A stretch of DNA of 64,000 bases from Paulinella micropora (GCA_009731375.1 BJOX01000062.1:1103289-1167288), one strand, 5' to 3'; shown: positions 50,458 through 62,220, numbered from the stretch's first letter. The notes: generated from the letters alone by a model not told the origin. Program-made: numbers and translations.

Positions 50458-52075
50458 TACACAACAAACATGCATTCATAACATACATACCTGAGTATGA
50501 AGTGGAGGCAGAGAAGGAAAGCGCTGGTATGGAGGATGAGGTTGAGGATGAGGAGGAAGAAGAGGAAGAGGTGGCGGAGGAAACAAGTTCGGTTCGCTCT
50601 GTCTGTGCCCAGTCAGAGGACGAAAATGACGAAGATGGTAAGAAAGGTGAGGAAGGGGAGTGACAAGAAGTAGAAGAAGACGGGGAGGAGGAGGTGGAGA
50701 CAGGGGAGTGGGGAGGGGAGTATAAGATAGAGGGGGATGCAGGGGAGGTAGAGGAGAAGTCTGGAGAAGGCGGCGCGGGAAGAAGGAAGGAGACAGATTT
50801 CAACTCGGGCGGAGGTTCTGCAGGGGACGGCAGGGCTAATGCAGGAGGAGGCGCGAGGAAGCGCCGAGGAGCGGCGAGATGCGGTGGGGGCGGAGAGGGG
50901 GAGACTGGAGGGGAAGGCGGAGAAGAGGAGGCAGGGGAGGGCGGGACTCGGATTTCCATCGCCTCAGCCAACGGAGCACGTTCTCCTGTTTCTCCCTCCT
51001 CTTGCTCTGTAGTTTGTGTCGGACTACTTCTCACTTCTCTCTTGACACGTACTTCTCCTTCTTCGATCGAAGTTAAGGTCAGCTCTCTCTCTTCTTCCCC
51101 TTCTCTCTCTCCTTCGCCTTGGCGATGGCCCGCGCCGCGTGGTCCTCCTCCTTGGCTCCTATCTCTATCCCTATCCCTATCTCTATCTCTATCTCGATCG
51201 CGACTTCTTGCCCTGTTCGCTCGCGCAGGCAGCGCAGAGGACGTTCCCCCTCCACCAGATGAATCACTCATATGTCCAGCTGTATGCAGTCCTGGCTCAA
51301 TCTTGATCTGCGGAGCATGTTTCTTCCCCATGGCCCGCGAAGACAATGGCGAGAAACAAATCGACACTAGCCGATTGTCCTGCAGGAGTAGCATATGCGG
51401 GCCATCATACCCATGCTGTCCGTCGCTCTCATGTCCCGCATACAGAGCCCTACTCAGCCGTCTCGTCGACGACGACAATGGCTTGTTTTTCAACTTCAGC
51501 CTTTTGCCTAACCGCTTCTGAGACTTGTGCTTGCGTTTCTCGCCGGGTTTCTCGCCGTAAGGTCGGTCCGTTTCTGTAGCTCGCTCTAACGCCTCAGCTA
51601 TCTGCAGCGTGGAAGTTGCCTGCCACAGTACACCCAAATTACATAGAATAAGATAACGTAAGGTAATTTAAGGTAAGGCAAGGTACGGCAAGGTAAGATC
51701 GAGGTGAGCTAAGGTGAGGTAAGAAGACGAGGTAGGGGAGGGAAGGTAAGTGAGGTAAATATAAGGTAAACGAAGATGATAAGATATATGTGTGTAGATG
51801 TGCATACCTTCGCTTCCTCGCTCGGAGGTGCCACCACTCGCCGGGACTGGCTGGCGTGTGTAGCCTGACGATACACATACATATACATATTACATTTACA
51901 TCACATTTACATACATATCTATATTACATGATTTACATGACATTTACATGACATTTACATGACATGTACATGACATAACGTCACACGACGTCACATGACA
52001 TGACATAACATACATACATACATACATACATACACACATGACATGACATGCCATGGGATGACATGGCATGACATG

Positions 52076-52138
<63 letters not shown>

Positions 52139-52297
52139 TTGTGGCGTATGGACCAAGCTTTCCTCCTCGTACTGTCTCTGTCTGGACTGGGAACCAGCGT
52201 CTGGGCTGTATGTATGTTGTATATCAACGTGAATGTATTCCGATAGATAGATAGATAGATGGATGGATGGATGGATAGATAGATAGATAGATAGATG

Positions 52298-52344
<47 letters not shown>

Positions 52345-52386
52345 TCCTTGTCGTACTGAGCCTCGCCTATCTGTATCCGAGAAATG

Positions 52387-52440
<54 letters not shown>

Positions 52441-52459
52441 CAATGATAATAGTAGCAGT

Positions 52460-52523
<64 letters not shown>

Positions 52524-52535
52524 ATGATAATAACA

Positions 52536-52580
<45 letters not shown>

Positions 52581-52640
52581 GTAATAATAATAATAGTAAT
52601 AATAATAATAGTAATAATAATAATAATAATGATAATAATG

Positions 52641-52678
<38 letters not shown>

Positions 52679-52679
52679 A

Positions 52680-52729
<50 letters not shown>

Positions 52730-52793
52730 TATTTCTATTCCTTCTTGTCCTGTCGCTGTAACTGGGAACAGGCGTCTCGCCTTTATGTACAGG

Positions 52794-52848
<55 letters not shown>

Positions 52849-52982
52849 TACTTCTACTACTACTACTACTACTACTACTACTAAACACTCTTACTACTAC
52901 TACTACTACTACTACTATACTACTACTAAACACACAAAGGCATATATATATATATACCTTTGTGTCTTTCGTAGTAGTAGTA

Positions 52983-53024
<42 letters not shown>

Positions 53025-53088
53025 TAGTAGTAGTAGTAGTAGTAGATGTATATATATATATAGATATATATATATGCCTTTCTGTGTT

Positions 53089-53123
<35 letters not shown>

Positions 53124-53162
53124 CTAGTAGGAGTAGTAGCAGTAAACAGTAGTAGTAGTAAA

Positions 53163-53210
<48 letters not shown>

Positions 53211-53230
53211 CAGTAGTAGTAGTAGAAAAC

Positions 53231-53298
<68 letters not shown>

Positions 53299-53303
53299 AA
53301 AAC

Positions 53304-53344
<41 letters not shown>

Positions 53345-53349
53345 AAATC

Positions 53350-53420
<71 letters not shown>

Positions 53421-53478
53421 AAAATAGTAGTAGTAGAAAATAGTAGTAGTAAGAGTAGTAGTAGTAGTAGTAGAAAAC

Positions 53479-53534
<56 letters not shown>

Positions 53535-53539
53535 AAAAC

Positions 53540-53622
<83 letters not shown>

Positions 53623-53631
53623 AAAACAGTA

Positions 53632-53683
<52 letters not shown>

Positions 53684-53710
53684 AAAACAGTAGTAGTAGA
53701 AGTAGTAGTA

Positions 53711-53800
<90 letters not shown>

Positions 53801-53867
53801 AAGTATGTTTACCTTCCGCATCCTCCACATCGTGTTTGCCCTCACTTGCTTTAGCAGAACGACTCAG

Positions 53868-53930
<63 letters not shown>

Positions 53931-54369
53931 CACACACACAGCTGGTTCTGTGCAAGACTTGAGGATTAGTGCATACACAAACACACATAAACACACACAC
54001 ACACACACACAAACACACCTTCCCCATCCTCCACGTCATGTTTGCCCTCACTTGCTTTAGCAGAACGACTCAGGGCATCTACAGACATAGATCAGCAAAC
54101 AACCCAAACATTATAGTCGCATGTGAACACAAAGACAGACAGACAGCAGAATAACATAACATAACATAGCATAACATAACATAACATAACATAATATGAC
54201 ATAACATAACACAAATACCTAAGTAAATTACATCAAGGTTTATGTCCCTACCTTTCCGTCGCTTCCTCTTGCCCTTGGGCTGGCTGGAGGTAGGTGAGTT
54301 TTCTTTGTCACACAGCATTGGAGGGCGGTCTCTGGCGGAAGATGGAGTGGAGAGCGGAGCAGCGGATAC
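42782..54369 (-). CDS. CW-type zinc-finger protein (15 exons)
   Basis: Fifteen minus-strand exons with agreeing phases give 4,284 nt (1,427 codons plus stop); more 5' exons may lie beyond 54369. Predicted nuclear: basic clusters GKRKRRKG and [10 protein letters not shown]. Order: basic N-part; RD-repeat, acidic and Ser/Pro-rich centre; a Glu/Asp-rich exon; a CW zinc finger ([11 protein letters not shown] ... [19 protein letters not shown]) split by one intron; Ser/Pro/Ala-rich C-part ending in a short coiled coil. CW domains bind methylated histone H3K4, so a chromatin role is likely. I do not recognise the family. Introns are GATA-type arrays (TATC on the sense strand). Confidence 0.82.
44754..44826 (-). 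CDS. CW gene exon, C-half of CW zinc finger
   Basis: [21 protein letters not shown]: the last two zinc cysteines, C..N.DP and C..PE, typical of CW domains. Acceptor ATCTAG, donor GTATCT. A donor-side copy is at 44463-44503. Confidence 0.9.
45668..45757 (-). CDS. CW gene exon, N-half of CW zinc finger
   Basis: [30 protein letters not shown]: first two zinc ligands (C-x2-C) and the W-R-x-x-P of the CW motif. Acceptor TCCACAG, donor GTTATC. Three donor-side copies ([14 protein letters not shown]) follow at about 45548, 45430 and 45308; an acceptor-side fragment is near 45962. Confidence 0.9.
46456..46664 (-). CDS. CW gene acidic exon
   Basis: [20 protein letters not shown], a Glu/Asp-rich run, then [16 protein letters not shown]. 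Acceptor AACATAG, donor GTTAGT. The last codon (Trp) is split and is the first conserved Trp of the CW domain. Donor-side copies at 46356-46391 and 46184-46227. Confidence 0.82.
46680..47289. repeat. TATG then ATC-rich arrays with a triplicated segment
   Basis: TGTA repeats to 46790, then ATC/ACC arrays holding three copies of TCATTCCCATTCACACC(T/C)T followed by CACGCTCTACTTCGCTGGCT (about 46833, 47012, 47140). In-frame runs of Asp/His/Met in this region are repeat artefacts. Confidence 0.75.
47290..47462 (-). CDS. CW gene exon
   Basis: [20 protein letters not shown] ... [18 protein letters not shown]; acceptor GCCATAG, donor GTATGT, phase 1 to 0. Confidence 0.8.
47463..48187. repeat. AAGT/AAGC arrays with exon-edge copies
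   Basis: AAGT and AAGC repeats (TTAC/TTGC on the sense strand) plus a pure AAGCC block at 47990-48055, interrupted by two donor-edge copies of the 48188 exon. Confidence 0.85.
48188..48302 (-). CDS. CW gene exon
   Basis: [38 protein letters not shown]; acceptor ATGCACAG, donor GTACTG. Two donor-side copies ([12 protein letters not shown] plus GTACTG) follow at 48097-48138 and 47898-47938. Confidence 0.8.
48549..48823 (-). CDS. CW gene exon
   Basis: [20 protein letters not shown] ... [20 protein letters not shown] ... [10 protein letters not shown]. Acceptor TGTCACAG, donor GTATCT. Acceptor-side copies (APSRSS-like) lie upstream at about 48998-49026 and 49095-49125. Confidence 0.78.
49343..49626 (-). 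CDS. CW gene exon
   Basis: [20 protein letters not shown] ... [20 protein letters not shown] ... [12 protein letters not shown]. Acceptor CTCTGTAG, donor GTATGC, phase 2 to 1. GC-rich coding composition in contrast to its surroundings. Confidence 0.78.
49886..50099 (-). CDS. CW gene Ser-rich exon
   Basis: [20 protein letters not shown] then serine runs, ending [11 protein letters not shown]. Acceptor ATGTTAG, donor GTAATC, phase 1 to 2. Confidence 0.7.
50491..51619 (-). CDS. CW gene large exon
   Basis: 376 codons. Starts [20 protein letters not shown], a basic [19 protein letters not shown] stretch, then SRDRDRDRD repeats, an acidic [17 protein letters not shown] segment and a long Pro/Ser tail ending SFSASTSYS. 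Acceptor GTGGCAG, donor GTATGT. Confidence 0.85.
51808..51864 (-). CDS. CW gene exon
   Basis: [19 protein letters not shown]; acceptor TCGTCAG, donor GTATGC, phase 0 to 0. Confidence 0.7.
52138..52205 (-). CDS. CW gene exon
   Basis: [20 protein letters not shown] plus RHK; acceptor CATACAG, donor GTTTCT, phase 1 to 0. Diverged acceptor-side copies lie near 52345-52375 and 52745-52780 inside AAT arrays. Confidence 0.68.
52245..53810. repeat. GATA, AAT, TA and GTA arrays of CW-gene intron
   Basis: GATA (52240-52345), AAT (52388-52730), TA (52795-52845), CTA and GTA triplets (52850-53800). GTA runs are punctuated by AGAAAACAG at irregular spacing. No coding potential. Confidence 0.88.
53813..53872 (-). 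CDS. CW gene, duplicated 60-nt exon, copy 2
   Basis: [21 protein letters not shown]; acceptor AGAGAG from a GA array, donor GTAAAC. Both borders are kept, so either or both copies can be spliced in without changing frame. Confidence 0.75.
54019..54078 (-). CDS. CW gene, duplicated 60-nt exon, copy 1
   Basis: [21 protein letters not shown]; acceptor GTCTGTAG, donor GTGTGT. Phase 1 to 1, length divisible by three. Confidence 0.75.
54252..54369 (-). CDS. CW gene, first supported exon
   Basis: Sense strand: acceptor ATCTAG, donor [26 protein letters not shown] ... GKRKRRKG, a basic nuclear-localisation-like end. Phase 0 in, 1 out. An N gap (54442-54770) lies just upstream. Confidence 0.7.
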
Positions 54370-54773
54370 CTAGATAGATAGACCGATCGACAGACAGGTG
54401 GGTAAGTAGGTAGGTAGGTAGGTAGATTTAAAATAAATAAANNNNNNNNNNNNNNNNNNNNNNNNNNNNNNNNNNNNNNNNNNNNNNNNNNNNNNNNNNN
54501 NNNNNNNNNNNNNNNNNNNNNNNNNNNNNNNNNNNNNNNNNNNNNNNNNNNNNNNNNNNNNNNNNNNNNNNNNNNNNNNNNNNNNNNNNNNNNNNNNNNN
54601 NNNNNNNNNNNNNNNNNNNNNNNNNNNNNNNNNNNNNNNNNNNNNNNNNNNNNNNNNNNNNNNNNNNNNNNNNNNNNNNNNNNNNNNNNNNNNNNNNNNN
54701 NNNNNNNNNNNNNNNNNNNNNNNNNNNNNNNNNNNNNNNNNNNNNNNNNNNNNNNNNNNNNNNNNNNNNNGGG

Positions 54774-54814
<41 letters not shown>

Positions 54815-54815
54815 C

Positions 54816-54909
<94 letters not shown>

Positions 54910-54914
54910 AAGAC

Positions 54915-54966
54915 CATTAGGAGCTCGTCTACCGAGCACTCCTTGATCTTTCAGGAACTTCATTTC
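54915..54966 (-). CDS. Possible upstream exon of CW gene
   Basis: Sense reads EMKFLKDQGVLGRRAPN between a possible ATGAAG acceptor and GTCTTG. A shorter copy (EMKFLKEI) lies at about 55020-55043, the same exon-edge duplication pattern. Its phase does not join directly to 54369; an exon may be hidden in the N gap. Confidence 0.4.
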
Positions 54967-55227
54967 CTTCATATACAGATATATATCATATCAAAACTGA
55001 GGTTTCAAATCTCTTTTAGGAATTTCATTTCCTTAACAAGATATATGCCATTTGCATGGACATTTAGATTGAGACTGCGATTAAGAGTAAGATTTAGATT
55101 TAGATGAGATGAGACAATACTCAGATGAGCTAATGATGAGATAAAGATATTAAAAAAAGGTGGCCGGGGAGGGGGGGGGGGGGANNNNNNNNNNAAGGGC
55201 GGGAGGAGGAAGAGGAAGAGGTAAGAG

Positions 55228-55272
<45 letters not shown>

Positions 55273-55289
55273 AAGAGAAAGAGGCTGAC

Positions 55290-55396
55290 ATGTGTAGAAG
55301 CATATTGCAGCTCCATTTTCAGATTGTTGATGATCGTTTGGCGAATGGAGGAACGTATACTCTGTTCTGATGATCTACGTCCCATACTCTCCAAAT
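55290..55396 (-). CDS. Possible upstream exon of CW gene
   Basis: Sense: acceptor TACCTTAG, then LESMGRRSSEQSIRSSIRQT IINNLKMELQYASTH, donor-like GTCAGC. Open and non-repetitive, with a clean acceptor; no family recognised. Confidence 0.42.
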
Positions 55397-55604
55397 CTAA
55401 GGTAAATAGGGAGGAAGTTGGGAGGGGTAGGTAGGTAGGTAGGTAGGTGGGAAGGTAGGTACGTAGCTAGAGAGCTAGATAGCTAGATAGATAGACAGAT
55501 AGATAGATAGATAGATGGATAGATGGATGGATGGATGGATGGAAAAATAGATAGATGGATAGATAGATAGATAGATAGATATATAGATAGATAGATAGAT
55601 AGAT

Positions 55605-55757
55605 ATGACTACTACTATTGCTACAACTACTTACCACTACTACTACTACTACTTACTACTACTACTACTACTACTACCACTTCTTCTACTTCTACTTCTT
55701 CTTCTTCTTCTTCTTCTTCTTCATCTTCTTCTTCTTCTTCTTCTTCTTCTTCTACTT

Positions 55758-55818
<61 letters not shown>

Positions 55819-55905
55819 TTCTCTACTGCACTACACTACTACTACTACTACTACTACTACTATTACTACTACTACTACCACTACTTACCACTACTTACCA
55901 CTACA

Positions 55906-55978
<73 letters not shown>

Positions 55979-55979
55979 T

Positions 55980-56073
<94 letters not shown>

Positions 56074-56105
56074 AATGCTACTACTAATGCTACTCACTGC
56101 TACTG

Positions 56106-56150
<45 letters not shown>

Positions 56151-56173
56151 TTACTACTACTACTACCAGTACT

Positions 56174-56211
<38 letters not shown>

Positions 56212-56277
56212 TTACTACTACTATTACTATTACTATTACTACTACTACTACTACTGCTACTAGTACTGCTGCTGCTG

Positions 56278-56327
<50 letters not shown>

Positions 56328-56426
56328 GCTAATGCTACTACTACTGCTACTACTACTACTAACACTACTGCTACTGCTATTAACACTACTGCTATGCTAC
56401 TACTGCTATGCTACTACTGCTACTTC

Positions 56427-56493
<67 letters not shown>

Positions 56494-56617
56494 GCTACTG
56501 CCACTGCTACCAATACTACTGCTGCTGCTACTACTCTTACTACTGCTACTGCTGCTGCTGCTACTACTACTACTACTACTACTATATATACTACTACTAC
56601 TACGACTACTACTACTA

Positions 56618-56652
<35 letters not shown>

Positions 56653-56863
56653 ACTACTACTGCTGCTGCTGCTACTTCTTTAATTCTAAACCTATACCAT
56701 ACTAGACTGCAGACAAAAGTATACACTACTACTACTACTACTACTTCTACTGCTGCTGCTGATGATGCTGCTACTTCTCCTGTAATTCTAAACCTATACC
56801 ATACTAGACTGTAGACAAAACTATACTGATACTACTACTACTACTACTACTACTGCTACTACT

Positions 56864-56895
<32 letters not shown>

Positions 56896-56960
56896 GACCA
56901 CTTCTACTAAACTATTACAACTCTTCTATACTACTACTACTACTTCTACTAAGAGAGGGG
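55605..56960. repeat. CTA/CTT/CTG triplet array
   Basis: About 1.35 kb of CTA, CTT and CTG triplets. A 40-bp single-copy-like segment (TTCTAAACCTATACCATACT + AGACTG) occurs twice, at about 56683 and 56787. All three frames are open by composition only. Confidence 0.88.
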
Positions 56961-58237
56961 GGGGGGAGAGAGAGAAAATTCAGTTGTGCACACACAAAGT
57001 GCACATTACAGCACAAGATGTTTGTTAGAGGGCAAGAAAGTGCCTCATTAGCTCCGATATTGGAATTTTAGGTGATTGCTTCAATCAGTACAGACTTGAA
57101 CACATGGTGAATGATGACAGAGTCAAAACAACTTGAGCAGAAAATGATTTCAAGTGTTCATTCACACTCAAACTTATAGATGCACCACCACAACATGCTC
57201 AAGTGCACAGTATTGGCAGGTCTTCTCGAACATGAACTCGAACGTGACCAAACGATCTATACGACACATAGGACTTGCATGAAACACATACATAGCTTCG
57301 AACTCATGTACGTTTGCTCAGGAGTCGAACAAGTTGTGGGACTTACGAGGTCGAATGACTTTGCAGTCCCACTCCCTCACCAGGAGGTATGGATCGGGTC
57401 GGAGTACACATGAAAGCTTTAGACCACTTCCTAGGTCGATGATGGTACTGGTTGACATCACCAAGCCCACTGGACCAAGAGGTCCCCTGACCTGTAGAAC
57501 AAGTTGAGGAAACATCATGTAACAAACGGGAACCAATCCTTCGAAATCTCACAATCGACAAAAAATTAGTCCACAATTCGCACAACACAGGTTAAAGAAA
57601 ACCAAAGCATAAGTTTGACCGAAACCAAATTAAAATCGAGCTGGAAACATGTGCAAGAAGACTACCCGGTGACAGGCCAAGCCTCTGGCGCCAAGACAGA
57701 AGAGTACTCCAAGCTTCACCAAAAACTCGCCCGGCCAAAATTGGAAAACACACAAAAAATTCCCCCTCCGGGCCCAGCCAAGGGCCATTATCCAGCCAAA
57801 AATTTCTCCGGCCTGTCACTTTCATTTACGCACAAATTCAAATATGCCGTCTAAACGGCACATTTTCAAATTTTTCTCAAAAGAAAAAGGAAAAATTTGG
57901 GCGCGGTTCCAGTATGGGATTTTTTTTTGCTCTTTGCTGTCGTGACAGTCAGACAGAAGGCAGCGCGTAAGTAAATGCGCGAAGTTGACAATAGAGCGGA
58001 GTGGGACGAACGGTGCTGCAAGGGCAGAACACAAGCAGCCATCAGAGCTAGCAAACGAACATGGCAGCATTAAATTCGCACTGAACAGTGTTACGGCCTT
58101 TCTCCTGACAGGGTTGTGGTTGCTTGTGGTTCCGTGGTTACTTGTGGTTCCGCCATGCTTTGGGTTTCAAGGAACAAGAAGGCGACGCTTCGTATGCTTT
58201 TGTTTTGTGTGCATGTGCAACCTCGCAGCTCCTGAAG
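56961..58237. other. Microsatellite-free segment, no assigned gene
   Basis: Ordinary-complexity DNA, unusual for this window. Short open frames on both strands but none with recognisable features. The last ~250 bp may be promoter and 5' UTR of the small gene at 58238. Confidence 0.4.
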
Positions 58238-58648
58238 ATGCAAGAGATTATCCCTGCCGTTGTCGCCTCTGGTGTCCTTGCCGCTGTCGGCGGTACGTCC
58301 TGCTACCGAACCTACACCGTCGTGCGCCCTGCACTCGCATACAAAGCACTTGCCGCAGTGCAACAGTGACCACCTGCAGTAAAAACATTCCTGCATTACA
58401 TGTGCCCACTTGTGGCGAAGGGTTCTCCAAATTTTCTGCTCAAAATTCTTCTACCGTGTTTGCAGCTGGCGTCGTCATGCGCATGAAGCAGGAGAAGGAG
58501 CGATCAAGTAATTTCTGCTTTCTTGCCGTCCATGCTGTAAAATTTTGCAAAGCTTGCTCTCTTTTCTTTTTTGGTGCACGGCTTCTTTCATCTCTGTGTT
58601 TTTTGTGCAGTTGACGACTCTATCTACAGGGCTTACTTGGGTGAGTAA
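58238..58648 (+). CDS. Possible 44-aa single-pass membrane protein, three exons
   Basis: Exons 58238-58292, 58466-58507 and 58611-58648 join in phase: MQEIIPAVVASGVLAAVG, AGVVMRMKQEKERS, IDDSIYRAYLGE-stop. Donors GTACGT and GTAATT, acceptors TTTGCAG and TGTGCAG; an upstream CTCGCAG precedes the ATG, so a 5' UTR exon is likely. One hydrophobic span (residues 4-23) then a charged tail, like small subunits of respiratory complexes, but I cannot assign one. Introns lack microsatellites. The support is splice-site quality and phase only. Confidence 0.45.
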
Positions 58649-59678
58649 GCGATGGTCGGGGATCCTTCCTCACTGCGGGTACCTCTGCCGAGGTGTATTA
58701 GTGCGGCACGTGATCAAGTGTGTTGCACTTCGCGGTGATTGTCGGCGCCTCAGCAACTTAATTTATCATAAAATTATTTATTACGGAAAACGACTGCGGT
58801 CCCGTCTCGGCTTCCCTTAGCCTTTCCGAATGTGACGTGACATTTGACTTTATTTTATCCACGATCCCGATCCACTCAAGTAAACAAGTAGAAGATGGAA
58901 TCTTTTACGGCGCTTGAGAATATTTGAAAAAGGAAACTTCACGTCAGTTGTTACTAGTAGGCAGGCATAAGAGTAAAATAGATCTGGTATCACTTTTAAA
59001 TATCGGCTCGGCTAATCCGCCTGCTTTGACTGAACTATGATTTGCTTCACGCGTTTTCACGGGGCCGAAGCAGCACTGCAGCCTGAGATGTAACTAAAAC
59101 AGAAAACGCCTATGGCCCGGGCACGGTTCAAACTTGATAACCAGCCGATAATCTTGCAGTCACTACAGTGTACTGCCGCCACTCGTCCCGGCCCCAGAGT
59201 GGTAAGTTGTATTTTCTAATACATAAAACTTTCAACCGTGGCAGTGTTTGCGTAAACGCTGCATCCGAGTCAAGTCAGTAGTATGACAGATAACTTCCGA
59301 GTATCGATCCCAATGAATTGACATTTTTGTGGCATCGACCTTACTACGGTTACTGGTGAATGTTCATGATGAGTTTCGTAGTCACTAAACTTTCAGCTTG
59401 GTCAAGCTTATGGACTCCCGCACATTTCCGACCTCTGTGAAATGCATGTGTCGTTGTGCTTGCCACGAGTGACTGAAAATTATTATATAAGGGGGAGGGG
59501 GCAGAAACAATTTCAAACGTTTTAAAATATTTTATTATCTGAATTTTTTTTGGATTTGAATATTTGATTGCTATTTACTGAAATGATAGTCATAATGAAC
59601 ATACACAAACCAAATTTGATTTTTTCCTGCAGGTACAATTCCAGTTTGAAACCGGCGGAGGCTGTTTTGAGATCAAAA
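58649..59678. other. Intergenic, no gene recognised
   Basis: Unique, AT-rich DNA with no supported gene and no microsatellite. TATATAAGGGGGAGGGGGC lies near 59483. Confidence 0.45.
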
Positions 59679-59776
59679 TCAAGAGAGAAAAAATTTCTCT
59701 AAATTCTTGGGTAGTCCGATGCAGAGCTCTTTACAGTTAGGACAGTTCTTTGATAAGTCTTCACCAGGCTTGTAGT
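59679..59776 (-). CDS. Last exon of a minus-strand zinc-binding gene (partial)
   Basis: Sense: a long CTT pyrimidine tract, acceptor TTTGTTAG, then DYKPGEDLSKNCPNCKELCI GLPKNLEKFF and TGA. C-x2-C-x3-C suggests a zinc site. Upstream sense sequence is CTT array for 700 bp. Confidence 0.45.
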
Positions 59777-60226
59777 CTAACAAAGGAGAAGAAGCAGGAG
59801 GAGGAGGAGAAGGAGAAGAAGAAGAAGAAGAAGAAGAAGAAGAAGAAGAAGAAGAAGAAGAAGAAGAAGAAGAAGAAGAAGAAGAAGAAGAAGAAGCAGG
59901 AGCAGGAGCAGGAGCAGCAGGAGCGGCAGGAGCAGGAGCAGGATCAGCAGCAGCAGCAGGAGCAGGAGAAGGAGAAGCAGGAGAAGGAGAAGCAGGAGAA
60001 GGAGAAGGAGAAGAAGGAGAAGAAGGAGAAGGAGAAGGAGAGGGAGAAGGAGAAGGAGAAGGAGAAGGAGAAGGAGGAGGAGGAAGAGGAGGAGGAAGAA
60101 AGAAGAAGAGCAGGAAGAGGAGGAGCAAGAGGAGGAGCAAGAGGAGGAGGAGGAAGAGGAGGAGCAAGAGGAGGAGCAAGAGGAGGAGCAAGAGGAGGAG
60201 GAGGAAGAGGATGAAGAAGAGGAGAA

Positions 60227-60265
<39 letters not shown>

Positions 60266-60500
60266 AGAAGAAGAAGAAGAAGAAGAAGAAGAAGAAGAAG
60301 AAGAAGAAGAAGAAGAAGAAGAAAATAAGACGAAGACGAAGAAGACGAAGAAGACGAAGAAGAAGAAGAAGAAGAAGAAGAAGAAGAAGAAGAAGAAGAA
60401 GAAGAAGAAGAAGAAGAAGAAGAAGCAGAAGCAGAGGAAGAAGAAGAAGAAGAAGAAGAAGAAGAAGAAGAAGAAGAAGAAGAAGAAGAAGAAGACAAAT
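59777..60500. repeat. GAA/GGA purine array
   Basis: 700 bp of GAA, GGA and GCA triplets and hexamers. Pure purine strand; open frames (poly-K/E/R, poly-L/S/F) are compositional. Confidence 0.9.
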
Positions 60501-60575
60501 AGGCTTGACAAGCAAGGATGGCAGGACATCAATCAGCTACTATCTGATATCTCAGGACATCTCTTTCTCCCTCTC

Positions 60576-60608
<33 letters not shown>

Positions 60609-60880
60609 TCCTCTCTCTCTCTCTCTCAATCTCTCTCTCTCTCTCTCTNNNNNNNNNNNNNNNNNNNNNNNNNNNNNNNNNNNNNNNNNNNNNNNNNNNN
60701 NNNNNNNNNNNNNNNNNNNNNNNNNNNNNNNNNNNNNNNNNNNNNNNNNNNNNNNNNNNNNNNNNNNNNNNNNNNNNNNNNNNNNNNNNNNNNNNNNNNN
60801 NNNNNNNNNNNNNNNNNNNNNNNNNNNNNNNNNNNNNNNNNNNNNNNNNNNNNNNNNNNNNNNNNNNNNNNNNNNNNNNN

Positions 60881-60937
<57 letters not shown>

Positions 60938-60938
<1 letters not shown>

Positions 60939-61028
60939 GCGGCAGCTGACACACTGAAAGTGCTTACACGCTCGAGCAGGTGCCATTTCCTTCCACCCGC
61001 AGCTTAAACATTTGTACATCCAGTTGGC
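60938..61028 (-). CDS. Exon of minus-strand zinc-binding gene
   Basis: Sense: acceptor TGCATAG, then ANWMYKCLSCGWKEMAPARA CKHFQCVSCRL. Two C-x2-C pairs about 20 residues apart look like a zinc ribbon. The donor side runs into a TC/GA array and gap, so the end is uncertain. Acceptor-edge copies at 62221-62265 and 62340-62380 support an exon here. Confidence 0.5.
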
Positions 61029-61039
61029 CTATGCAAAAG

Positions 61040-62210
61040 AAAGAATGTAGAATGAATTGAATGAATGAATTGGATGAATCGGCCTGCAGATGTGTATGCA
61101 GAATCAAAAATTAATCAATTAATTGAATAAATACATTGAATGAATGAATTTGATGAATGAATTTGAATGAATGAATTTTGAATGAATGAATTTTGAATTA
61201 ATGAATTTTGAATTAATGAATTTTGAATGAATGAATTTTGAATGAATGAATTTTGAATGAATGATTTTGAATGAAAATAATTTGAATGAATTGAATTGAA
61301 TGAATTGAATTGAATGAATTGAATTGAATGAATTGAATTGAATGAATTGAATGAATGAATTGAATGAATTGAATGAATTGAATGAATTAAATGAATTGAA
61401 TGAATTGAATGAATTGAATGAAGTGAATGAATTGAATGAATTGAATGAATTGAATGAATTGAATGGATGGATGGATGGATGAACGAACGAACGAACGAAC
61501 GAGCGAACGAGCGAACGAGCGAACGAACGAACGAACGAACGAACGAATGAATGAATGAATGAATGAATGAATGAATGAATAGAACAGGACAGAACAGAAC
61601 AGAACAGGAACAGAACAGAACAGAACAGAACAAAAACAGAACAAGAACAGAACAAGAACAGAACAAGGGCAGAACAAGGACAGAACAAGGACAGAACAAG
61701 GACAGAACAAGGACAGAACAAGGACAGAACAAGGACAGAACAAGGACAGAACAAGGACAGAACAAGGACAGAACAAGGACAGAACAAGGACAGAACAAGA
61801 ACAGAAGAACGAGAACAGAAGAACAAGAACAGAAGAAAAAGAACAAAAGAACAAGAACAGAAGAACGAGAACAGAAGAACGAGAACAGAAGAACAAGAAC
61901 AGAAGAACAAGAACAGAAGAACAAGAACAGAAGAACAAGAACAGAAGAACAAAAACAGAAGAACAAGAACAGAAGAACGAGAACAGAAGAACGAGAACAG
62001 AAGAACGAGAACAGAAGAACGAGAACAGAAGAACGAGAACAGAAGAAAAAGAACAAGAAGAGAAAAGAAAAAGAAAAAGAAAAAAAAAGGAAAAGAAAAG
62101 GAAAAAGAAACGAAGAAAAAGAAAAGAAGAAAAGAAAAGAAGAAAAAGAAAAAGAAAAGAAAAAGAAAAAAAAAAGAAAAAGAAAAAGAAAAAGAAAAAG
62201 AGGAGGAAAG
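61040..62210. repeat. GAAT, GAAC and CAGAA/AGAACAAG arrays
   Basis: GAATT/GAATG units (61045-61460), GAAC/GAGC (61480-61545), then AACAGAACAAGGAC-type 11-14-mers to 62040 and AAAGA units to 62210. Higher-order periodicity is regular, pointing to recent expansion. Confidence 0.85.
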
Positions 62211-62220
62211 GGGATGTTTG

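Noticed and set aside
53124-54008. Minus-strand leucine/threonine/tyrosine-rich protein
   Set aside because: A GTA-triplet array; open in all frames and punctuated only by AGAAAACAG. The only real exon there is 53813-53872.
57180-57854. Short frames in the repeat-free segment at 57-58 kb
   Set aside because: Several 70-90-codon frames overlap on both strands; none has splice-site support, motif or composition bias.
59115-59200. tRNA gene suggested by CGGTTCAAACTTG (B-box-like)
   Set aside because: No A box at the right distance and no cloverleaf stems on either strand by eye.
59750-60214. Lys/Glu-rich protein (KKKK, EKEKE) on the plus strand
   Set aside because: A purine triplet array in the last intron of a minus-strand gene; no start context or flanking coding sequence.
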